Shown one piece after another: positions 1 to 6,835 of a stretch of 44,295 bases of DNA. Each line of letters opens with the position of its first letter. The stretch's first letter is position 1. The position numbers and the translations under genes were made by a program. The notes under the pieces were generated by a model. That model was not told where the DNA came from, did no database searches, and was given only the letters and a program-made list of their open reading frames with translations. This DNA comes from Paracoccaceae bacterium (GTDB taxonomy: Bacteria > Pseudomonadota > Alphaproteobacteria > Rhodobacterales > Rhodobacteraceae): the NCBI GenBank assembly GCA_020630695.1, contig JAHDIS010000034.1, forward strand, positions 1-44,295, read 5' to 3'.

Positions 1-161
1 AATGGGCCCCCGGACTGCCAAAAACACGATCCGGCAAAATCATGCGACGCATCCTGCGGAAAATCGCAGAAAACGACTACGGAGCCCTCGGAGACACATC
101 AACGCTCGCCGAACCTCAAGTCGTCGAAGAACTCATCAATAACAGAATGAACCGGGGTTAA
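1..161 (+). CDS. acs: Acetyl-CoA synthetase, C-terminal end only (5' truncated by window)
   Basis: The frame starting at base 3 is open from the window edge to TAA at 159-161. It encodes about 52 residues containing [17 protein letters not shown], the C-terminal motif of AMP-forming acetyl-CoA synthetases; its lysine in SGK is the catalytic and acetylation-controlled residue of the family. The enzyme converts acetate, ATP and CoA to acetyl-CoA, AMP and PPi in the cytoplasm. The stop lies 4 bases before an adenylate kinase and upstream of a two-part sodium:solute symporter, which supports acetate as substrate. A propionyl-CoA synthetase of the same family cannot be excluded from so short a fragment. 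Confidence 0.85.
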   Translation, partial: WAPGLPKTRSGKIMRRILRKIAENDYGALGDTSTLAEPQVVEELINNRMNRG

Positions 162-165
162 GCCG

Positions 166-855
166 ATGATGGACGGAACCCAAACCCCGACCACGGCGCC
201 CGTTTTGATCCTGTTGGGGCCTCCGGGCGCAGGCAAAGGCACGCAGGCGCGCATGCTGGAGGAGCGCTTTGGACTGGTGCAACTGTCCACCGGCGATCTG
301 TTGCGCGCAGCGGTCGCTGCTGGCACCGAGGCCGGCAAAGCCGCCCAGGCCGTCATGGAGGCCGGCGATCTGGTCAGTGACGACATCGTCATAGCCATTC
401 TGCGTGACCGGCTGTTGGACGCAGATTGCGCCAAGGGCGTGATCCTTGACGGATTTCCGCGCACAACCGTTCAGGCCGAGGCGCTGGATGGCTTGCTGGC
501 CGAAAGCGGTCAGAAGATCAACGCAGCCATCAGCCTCGAGGTTGATGATGCCGCCATGGTTACCCGCATCAGCGGGCGCTTTACCTGCGCGGCCTGCGGC
601 GAGGGCTACCACGACCAGTTCAAGCGCCCGGCCTTGACCGGAAATTGCGACAAATGCGCGGGCACCGCGTTCAACCGCCGCGCGGACGACAATGCCGAAA
701 CAGTCGCAAGCCGCCTTCAGGCCTACCACGCCCAGACAGCGCCGCTGATCGATTTCTACACCAAACAAGACGCGCTGATCGGCATCGATGCCATGGGCGA
801 CATCGAAACTATCGCGGGCGAACTGGCCGCGATCGTGAAAACGGCCACTGCCTGA
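166..855 (+). CDS. adk: Adenylate kinase
   Basis: 229-residue adenylate kinase (ATP + AMP to 2 ADP). The P-loop GPPGAGKGT lies near residues 18-27, followed by the AMP-binding STGDLLR and the DGFPRT motif. The LID carries two Cys pairs (FTCAACG and NCDKCAG), the layout of a zinc-stabilised LID, and ends with NRRADD. ATG at 166 and ATG at 169 are both possible starts; neither has a strong ribosome site. It follows acs by 4 bases. Since acetyl-CoA synthetase releases AMP, a co-transcribed kinase would return that AMP to the adenylate pool. It is probably a second copy, because adk usually also sits in the ribosomal protein cluster (inference). Confidence 0.93.
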   Translation: MMDGTQTPTTAPVLILLGPPGAGKGTQARMLEERFGLVQLSTGDLLRAAVAAGTEAGKAAQAVMEAGDLVSDDIVIAILRDRLLDADCAKGVILDGFPRTTVQAEALDGLLAESGQKINAAISLEVDDAAMVTRISGRFTCAACGEGYHDQFKRPALTGNCDKCAGTAFNRRADDNAETVASRLQAYHAQTAPLIDFYTKQDALIGIDAMGDIETIAGELAAIVKTATA

Positions 856-909
856 GCGGTGGCTTTGCGCCCTGTCTCGCAGGGCTTCAGGAGGAAGAGG
901 AGGACCGCG

Positions 910-1197
910 ATGGCGGATCAAACATCTCAATCAGCGCGCAGCGCCGAAAAGTCCGATGCGGGCTATTGGGCGGCAAACGTGCGTATCATTCTCGTCTCGC
1001 TGGTGATCTGGGCGGTGGTGAGCTTTGGCTTTGGCATTCTGCTGCGCCCTGCCCTGTCCGGCATCAGTGTCGGCGGCACCGATCTGGGCTTCTGGTTTGC
1101 GCAGCAAGGATCGATCCTGGTCTTTCTTGGCCTGATCTTTTTCTACGCCTGGCGGATGAACAAACTGGACCGTGAATTCGGCGTCGAGGAGGAATGA
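910..1197 (+). CDS. DUF4212 protein, small subunit of sodium:solute symporter
   Basis: 95 residues with two hydrophobic segments (about 23-45 and 60-83) and a charged tail RMNKLDREFGVEEE, typical of DUF4212 proteins, which are encoded just before VC_2705-type sodium:solute symporters. I place the start at ATG 910 because a GGAGGA-rich site precedes it; an upstream in-frame ATG at 859 would add a basic, non-hydrophobic leader and lacks such a site. The stop overlaps or abuts the symporter start, so the two are translationally coupled. By family knowledge it is a membrane partner of the acetate/organic acid symporter; a separate function is not established. Confidence 0.88.
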   Translation: MADQTSQSARSAEKSDAGYWAANVRIILVSLVIWAVVSFGFGILLRPALSGISVGGTDLGFWFAQQGSILVFLGLIFFYAWRMNKLDREFGVEEE

Positions 1198-1199
1198 TC

Positions 1200-2984
1200 A
1201 TGGATCAGTTTACCATCAACCTGCTGTTTGTGGGCGCGTCCTTTGCGCTCTACATCGGCATCGCGATCTGGGCCCGCGCCGGTTCCACATCGGAATTCTA
1301 CGCTGCGGGTCGCGGCGTTCACCCGGTAACCAACGGGATGGCGACAGCCGCAGACTGGATGTCGGCCGCCTCCTTTATTTCGATGGCCGGCCTGATCGCC
1401 TTTACCGGCTATGACAACAGCTCGTTCCTGATGGGCTGGACCGGCGGCTACGTGTTGCTGGCTCTGCTGCTGGCCCCGTACCTGCGCAAATTCGGCAAGT
1501 TTACCGTGTCCGAATTCATCGGGGACCGTTTCTACAGCCCCACCGCGCGGGTTGTCGCCGTGATCTGTCTGATTGTCGCCTCGACAACCTATGTGATCGG
1601 TCAGATGACCGGTGTCGGCGTGGCCTTTGGCCGTTTCCTTGAGGTTTCGAACACAACCGGCTTGTTGATCGGTGCTTGTGTGGTTTTCGCCTATGCCGTT
1701 TTCGGCGGCATGAAGGGTGTGACCTATACGCAGGTTGCTCAGTATGTCGTTCTGATCATGGCCTACACGATCCCGGCAATCTTTATTTCGCTGCAACTGA
1801 CCGGAAACCCGATCCCGGCTCTTGGACTGTTCGGTGATCACGCGTCCTCCGGCACACCACTGTTGCAGACCCTGGATCAGATCGTTTCGGAACTGGGCTT
1901 TAACGAATACACAGCCCACCATGCTGACACGTTCAACATGGTTCTGTTCACGCTGTCGCTGATGATCGGTACCGCTGGTCTGCCGCATGTGATCATGCGC
2001 TTTTTCACCGTTCCCAAGGTGGCCGATGCGCGCTGGTCCGCAGGCTGGGCGTTGGTGTTCATTGCCCTTCTTTACCTGACAGCACCTGCTGTGGGTGCGA
2101 TGGCGCGTCTGAACATCACCGAAATGATGTGGCCCAATGGCACATCCGGTGAGCCGGTTTCGGTCGAGATGATCGAAAGTGATGCCCGCTACGACTGGAT
2201 GGCGACATGGCAGCAAACCGGTCTTCTGGGCTGGGAAGACAAAAACGGTGACGGCAAGATTGCCTATTTCAACGACAAGGACGCAGACACCGTAGCCAAG
2301 GCAGAAGCGGCTGGCTGGGGCAGCGAAAACGAGCTGACCAAGTTCAACCGTGACATCCTTGTGCTTGCCAACCCAGAGATCGCCAACCTTCCGGGCTGGG
2401 TGATTGGTCTGGTGGCCGCAGGCGGGCTTGCAGCGGCACTCTCCACTGCTGCAGGCTTGCTTCTGGCGATTTCTTCGGCTGTCTCGCACGACCTGATGAA
2501 GGGTCAGCTGACCCCGAATATCTCGGAAAAGGGTGAACTGCTCTCCGCTCGGATCGCAATGGCCGTGGCGATTGCAGTGGCCACGTACCTGGGTCTCAAC
2601 CCTCCGGGCTTTGCGGCTCAGACCGTGGCGCTTGCCTTTGGTCTGGCGGCGGCATCGATCTTCCCGGCGCTGATGATGGGCATCTTTACCAAGGTGAACA
2701 ACAAAGGCGCAGTGGCGGGCATGCTGGCCGGTCTGATCGTGACGCTGATCTACATCTTCCTGCACAAAGGTTGGTTCTTCATCCCCGGAACCAACAGCTT
2801 TACCGACGCCGATCCGCTGCTTGGCACGATCAAGTCGACAAGCTTTGGTGCAATTGGTGCGATGATCAACTTTGCGGTTGCCTTCACCGTGTCCAAGATG
2901 ACCGCTCCGATCCCGGCCGAGATCGAAGAACTGGTCGAAAGCGTACGTGTGCCGCGTGGCGCAGGTGCGGCGGTGGACCACTAA
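1200..2984 (+). CDS. Sodium:solute symporter, VC_2705 type (acetate/monocarboxylate)
   Basis: 594-residue SSS-family transporter with about 13 hydrophobic segments. It opens MDQFTINLLFVGASF and carries the family sequence ADWMSAASFISMAG near residues 55-68. An earlier in-frame ATG (1194) sits only 1-2 bases after the GAGGAGG ribosome site, while ATG 1200 has normal spacing, so I chose 1200. A hydrophilic insert of about 60 residues (about 310-390) contains DKNGDGKIAYFND, which resembles an EF-hand calcium loop. Neighbours acs and DUF4212 indicate acetate or a similar short acid as substrate, as for ActP-like proteins. Expression ends at the terminator at 3032-3072. Confidence 0.92.
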   Translation: MDQFTINLLFVGASFALYIGIAIWARAGSTSEFYAAGRGVHPVTNGMATAADWMSAASFISMAGLIAFTGYDNSSFLMGWTGGYVLLALLLAPYLRKFGKFTVSEFIGDRFYSPTARVVAVICLIVASTTYVIGQMTGVGVAFGRFLEVSNTTGLLIGACVVFAYAVFGGMKGVTYTQVAQYVVLIMAYTIPAIFISLQLTGNPIPALGLFGDHASSGTPLLQTLDQIVSELGFNEYTAHHADTFNMVLFTLSLMIGTAGLPHVIMRFFTVPKVADARWSAGWALVFIALLYLTAPAVGAMARLNITEMMWPNGTSGEPVSVEMIESDARYDWMATWQQTGLLGWEDKNGDGKIAYFNDKDADTVAKAEAAGWGSENELTKFNRDILVLANPEIANLPGWVIGLVAAGGLAAALSTAAGLLLAISSAVSHDLMKGQLTPNISEKGELLSARIAMAVAIAVATYLGLNPPGFAAQTVALAFGLAAASIFPALMMGIFTKVNNKGAVAGMLAGLIVTLIYIFLHKGWFFIPGTNSFTDADPLLGTIKSTSFGAIGAMINFAVAFTVSKMTAPIPAEIEELVESVRVPRGAGAAVDH

Positions 2985-2992
2985 GCCAGATG

Positions 2993-3020
2993 CCGGGTCA
3001 TCGTTCCCTCCTTGACCCGG
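2993..3020 (+). other. Hairpin just after the symporter stop
   Basis: An 8-base inverted repeat CCGGGTCA (2993-3000) and TGACCCGG (3013-3020) encloses a 12-base loop. It has no T-tract of its own and lies 12 bases before the strong terminator, so the two form a tandem structure. It may protect the 3' end of the message (inference). Confidence 0.5.
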
Positions 3021-3031
3021 CCCATGCCCTT

Positions 3032-3072
3032 ACGTCCCGCCCTGCGCTATGCTGGGCGGGACGTTTTCTTTT
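3032..3072 (+). terminator. Rho-independent terminator after the symporter
   Basis: A perfect 11-bp stem is formed by ACGTCCCGCCC (3032-3042) and GGGCGGGACGT (3054-3064) with an 11-base loop, followed by TTTCTTTT. It separates acs-adk-DUF4212-symporter from the DUF294 gene at 3086, so the latter needs its own promoter or depends on read-through. Confidence 0.92.
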
Positions 3073-3085
3073 CTGAAGGTCTGTC

Positions 3086-4909
3086 ATGCCAATCGACACT
3101 CCAGCCATTGCCCGTTTTCTGGCATCAGTGCATCCCTATGATGCACTGCCACAAGATGCCCTGACGGAGCTGATCCCGGCCTTTCAAACGCTGCGGGTTG
3201 ATGCAGGGCAGCCGATCTACAGCCGCGGCGATGCCCTGCCCGGCCTGTATCTGATCGACGCCGGACAAGTCGAAGTGCGCGACGAAAACGACGTCACCGT
3301 TTCAATCCTCGGGCCACGCAACTCGTTTGGGGAACGCGGTCTTTTACGGGACGGGATCGCCGTCACATCTGCGGTTGCCACCGAACCCGCGTCCCTGCTG
3401 CTATTGCCCAAAGCTGATTTCGACACCTTGCTGGCCGAACACGAACCCGCCCGGCGTTTCTTTGACCGATCCCGGCCCGTTCGGGTGCAAGCCAACAATC
3501 TGGCCACCAGTCGCGTCGAAACCTTGATGGCCCGTACACCGGTAACCTGCGGGCCCCAAACCACCGTACAAGGCGCGGCTGCCTTGATGGCCGAACACCA
3601 TGTGTCATCCATCTGCGTTGTGGAAGACGACAGGCTGTCAGGCATTGCAACGGTCCGGGACCTGTCGGGCAAGGTGGTGGCCAAAGCTCTGCCCTTTGAC
3701 ACTCCGATTACCGAGGTCATGACCACAAATCCATTTTCGCTGCCGCCAAGCGCAATCGGATCAGACGTATTGCATGCCATGATGGAACGGCGCATCGGGC
3801 ACATCCCGGTCACAGAGGCCGACATGTTGGTGGGCATCGTGACCCAGACTGATCTGACCCGGTTTCAGGCCGTCAACTCGGCCGAACTGGTGGCTGACAT
3901 CGCCCGCGCCGCAAGCGCCGATGAGATGGCCAAGGTCACCGCCCGCATTCCACAATTGCTGGTCCAACTGGTAGCAGGCGGCAACCGGCACGAAGTTGTC
4001 ACGCGCCTGATCACAGATGTGGCCGACACCTGCACCCGCCGCCTGCTTGCTCTGGCCGAACAATCGCTGGGGCCGCCGCCGGTGCCCTACCTCTGGCTGG
4101 CCTGTGGCAGTCAGGGGCGGCAGGAACAGACTGGCGTGTCCGATCAGGACAATTGTTTGATTTTGGACGATGCGGCCGAGGCCGAACACATGGCCTATTT
4201 CGAGACCCTCGCCCGCTTTGTCTGCGACGGGCTGAACACCTGCGGCTACATCTATTGCCCCGGTGACATGATGGCGACCAACCCGCGATGGTGCCAACCG
4301 GTGCGGGTCTGGCGCGACTACTTCCGCGGCTGGATTGCCAAACCGAACCCCGAAGCACAAATGTTGGCGTCAGTCATGTTCGACCTCAGACCAATCGGCG
4401 GCACCACATCGTTGTTCGAAAACATTCAACATGACACGCTGAAAGCCGCATCGAAAAACTCGATTTTCGTGGCGCATATGATCGCCAACGCGCTCAAACA
4501 TCAACCGCCACTGGGTTTGCTGCGCGGGTTCACCACCATTCGTTCGGGCGAGCATAAGAACCAGCTGGATCTCAAACACAACGGTGTTGTTCCAGTTGTT
4601 GATCTTGGCCGCATCTACGCACTTCAGGGAATGATCGAGCCTGTGAACACACGGGCGCGCCTTGAAGCAGCCATAGCGGCAGGGGTGCTCAGCCAGTCAG
4701 GCGGGCAGGATTTGCTGGACGCCTATGATCTGATTGCGGAAACACGGCTGGAACGGCAGGCTGATCAAATCAAAGCAGGCGCCAAGCCAAACAACTATCT
4801 GACGCCCGCCGATCTGTCAGACTTTGAGCGAAGTCATTTGCGCGATGCATTTGTCGTGATCAAATCGCTGCAATCGGCTGTTGGACATGGCAAAGGGATG
4901 CTGTCCTAA
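3086..4909 (+). CDS. cNMP-binding / CBS-pair / DUF294 nucleotidyltransferase-like regulator
   Basis: 607-residue soluble protein. Residues about 10-125 are a cyclic-nucleotide-binding fold (FGERGLL near 81-87). Two CBS motifs follow (about 141-195 and 205-260; VRDL and QTDL ends), then a DUF294 domain with ACGSQGRQEQTGVSDQDN at 339-356. That has the GS-x-GR and SDxD elements of the GlnD-type nucleotidyltransferase fold, then the DUF294 C-terminal helical domain. CBS pairs bind adenosine nucleotides in known cases. The family often neighbours acetate-type symporters and a DnaQ-like exonuclease, as here. A role in nucleotide- or AMP-dependent control of acetate uptake or activation is my inference. 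GAAGG before ATG 3086 supports the start. Confidence 0.88.
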   Translation: MPIDTPAIARFLASVHPYDALPQDALTELIPAFQTLRVDAGQPIYSRGDALPGLYLIDAGQVEVRDENDVTVSILGPRNSFGERGLLRDGIAVTSAVATEPASLLLLPKADFDTLLAEHEPARRFFDRSRPVRVQANNLATSRVETLMARTPVTCGPQTTVQGAAALMAEHHVSSICVVEDDRLSGIATVRDLSGKVVAKALPFDTPITEVMTTNPFSLPPSAIGSDVLHAMMERRIGHIPVTEADMLVGIVTQTDLTRFQAVNSAELVADIARAASADEMAKVTARIPQLLVQLVAGGNRHEVVTRLITDVADTCTRRLLALAEQSLGPPPVPYLWLACGSQGRQEQTGVSDQDNCLILDDAAEAEHMAYFETLARFVCDGLNTCGYIYCPGDMMATNPRWCQPVRVWRDYFRGWIAKPNPEAQMLASVMFDLRPIGGTTSLFENIQHDTLKAASKNSIFVAHMIANALKHQPPLGLLRGFTTIRSGEHKNQLDLKHNGVVPVVDLGRIYALQGMIEPVNTRARLEAAIAAGVLSQSGGQDLLDAYDLIAETRLERQADQIKAGAKPNNYLTPADLSDFERSHLRDAFVVIKSLQSAVGHGKGMLS

Positions 4910-4930
4910 GACGGCAACGGGAGGAATGGG

Positions 4931-5431
4931 ATGTTTCTGGAATTGATTGCCGTAATCGTTGCGGGCCTTGCCGGGGCCGGTGCAATGATGCTTCTGGCCC
5001 ATATGTCAGGTGGACGTCTGCCAAAGTGGCTGGTGCCTGTGGGTGCCGGGGCCGCCATGCTGGCGGCTGCCATTTCCAGCGAATACGGCTGGTACGACAG
5101 AACCGCCAACGCTCTGCCCGAAGGGCTCGAAGTTGCGCAAACCCGCCCGTCCAAGGCGCTCTGGCGTCCCTGGACCTATGCGATCCCGATGATCGACGGG
5201 TTTGTCGCGGTGGATCGCGCGAACCTGCGGCCCAATTCCCAGCGCGACGATCTGTTTATGGCAGACCTCTATTTCTACGGTCGCTGGAAACCCGTGCAGG
5301 CTGTCGAGGTCATCGTGGATTGCGCCCAGGGCCGCCGCGCCGATCCCGCGCTCGGAGATGGCAGCCCGCCGGTCTGGCGGGATGTCGGGCAAAACGATCC
5401 TGTAGTCAAAACAGTCTGCTCAGAGAGTTGA
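4931..5431 (+). CDS. Hypothetical membrane-anchored protein
   Basis: 166 residues with two N-terminal hydrophobic segments (about 2-24 and 34-50) and a soluble C-terminal part. I do not recognise a named domain. Visible features are WYDRTANALPEGLEVAQTRP, RPWTYAIPMIDGFVAVDR and two cysteines (CAQGRR and the terminal VCSES). The segment order suggests a hairpin anchor with the remainder on one side of the membrane. A GGGAGG-type ribosome site precedes ATG 4931. It sits 21 bases after the DUF294 gene and 3 bases before the exonuclease gene, so it is very likely in one operon with both and may help place them at the membrane (inference). Confidence 0.75.
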   Translation: MFLELIAVIVAGLAGAGAMMLLAHMSGGRLPKWLVPVGAGAAMLAAAISSEYGWYDRTANALPEGLEVAQTRPSKALWRPWTYAIPMIDGFVAVDRANLRPNSQRDDLFMADLYFYGRWKPVQAVEVIVDCAQGRRADPALGDGSPPVWRDVGQNDPVVKTVCSES

Positions 5432-5434
5432 TCC

Positions 5435-6835
5435 ATGGAAAAGCTCAGCCTCCGACTGCGCATATTCCTGTTCTTTTCGCTGATCGCACTGGGCGGCACG
5501 GCTCTGTCGCTGGCTGCGATTTGGGTCGGCTACCAGCGCGCGCTTTCTACGGATCTGCAAAACGGCTTTCTGCTGGCCGGGATCCTTTCGGCGTTTGGAT
5601 TGGTTGCCCTGAGCGCATCGATCTGGCTGCTCTTTGACGAAAACGTTGCAAAACCCATTGAACACCTCGCCGCCGATTTGCGCACTAGGGCGCATGCCGG
5701 CGTGGACGAGGCCTTACAAACTGGTTCAGCCCGTTATCTCGGTGATCTTGCGCCCGCGGCGCAGGCGGTTAGCGATGCGCTCAGTCAAAATGCGCTCGGA
5801 TCGGCAGATCGCATCGCAAACGAGACTGCAAGGCTGGCGCAGGAAAAGGCACAGCTAACTGCCCTGCTCACGGAAATCCCGATGGCCACTCTACTGATTG
5901 GAACCAACGATCAGATTGTTTTGTATGATGGTCAGGCCGCAGACATACTGGCTCAGGTCAGTGCGCCGCGTCTGGGCGCGATGGTAACCGACTACTTTGA
6001 GCCCGGCGCGCTGCTGAGCGCCAAACGGAAAATGGAAAAGACAGGCCGGGACGTTGAGGTCACCGCGGAAACACGGACCGGGCAGGATCTGAACGCCACG
6101 CTCAAGCCGCTAGAGAGCGGCTTCATTATGATCATGGAAGCCCCCACGGTTGAGCTGGCGCCGGACGCGGCACGGCCTTTGGTTTTCGACTTTTCGTTGA
6201 TGTCGCGCAAGGTTCCCGAAGCCACGCAGGATAGTGCTTTGCGTGATCTGGTGTTTTGCGTGTTCGATACGGAAACCACCGGGCTTTTGCCTCACAAGGA
6301 TGAGATCGTTCAGATCGGCGCGCTGAGGGTCGTGAACGGGCGCATCATTGAAGCCGAGCAAATCAATCAGCTGGTTGATCCCGGCCGCCCGATCCCGCCT
6401 GCATCAACCAAGGTGCATCATGTCACTGATGCCATGGTCGCAGGGCAGCCCGACATCGTGACCGCAGGCCGGGCCTTCCATGCCTTTGCCAAAGGTGCCG
6501 TCATTGTTGCACATAACGCCCCCTTCGACATGGCCTTTTTGCACAGGCACAAGGCGGAGATGCAGGTGGCATGGGACAATCCGATCCTCGACACGGTCTT
6601 GCTGTCAGCGGTTTTGTTCGGCGCCAGCCAAAAGCACACGTTGGATGCGCTTTGCGACCGTTTGGGCATTACGATCCCTGCGCATCTTCGGCACTCCGCG
6701 CTGGGTGATGCACAGGCCACCGCCGAAGCTTTGGTCAAGATGTTGCCGATGCTCGAAGCGCGCGGGCTGCGTACCTTTGGCGAGGTGATCGCAGAAACGC
6801 GCCGGCACGGACGCCTGTTGCAAGACCTGAATTAA
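5435..6835 (+). CDS. Membrane-anchored PAS/DnaQ-family 3'-5' exonuclease
   Basis: 466 residues. Two membrane segments (about 8-33 and 44-68) precede a HAMP-like linker, then a PAS-like region (about 135-240, LTALLTEIPMATLLIGTNDQIVLYDG). The C-terminal half is a DEDDh exonuclease: Exo I DTETTG (D278, E280), Exo II around HNAPFDMAF, Exo III HSALGDAQATAE. The family is that of the DNA polymerase III epsilon subunit, but the membrane and sensor parts argue against a replication proofreader. The catalytic residues are intact. It closes the DUF294 operon and its stop codon overlaps the stop codon of the convergent gene at 6832. Substrate unknown. Confidence 0.87.
   Translation: MEKLSLRLRIFLFFSLIALGGTALSLAAIWVGYQRALSTDLQNGFLLAGILSAFGLVALSASIWLLFDENVAKPIEHLAADLRTRAHAGVDEALQTGSARYLGDLAPAAQAVSDALSQNALGSADRIANETARLAQEKAQLTALLTEIPMATLLIGTNDQIVLYDGQAADILAQVSAPRLGAMVTDYFEPGALLSAKRKMEKTGRDVEVTAETRTGQDLNATLKPLESGFIMIMEAPTVELAPDAARPLVFDFSLMSRKVPEATQDSALRDLVFCVFDTETTGLLPHKDEIVQIGALRVVNGRIIEAEQINQLVDPGRPIPPASTKVHHVTDAMVAGQPDIVTAGRAFHAFAKGAVIVAHNAPFDMAFLHRHKAEMQVAWDNPILDTVLLSAVLFGASQKHTLDALCDRLGITIPAHLRHSALGDAQATAEALVKMLPMLEARGLRTFGEVIAETRRHGRLLQDLN

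Noticed and set aside
1143-2981. Long open frame (612 codons) on the - strand
   Set aside because: It is antisense to the symporter; it is rich in His, Arg, Gln and Cys and has no domain. It arises from the GC-rich third positions of the real gene.
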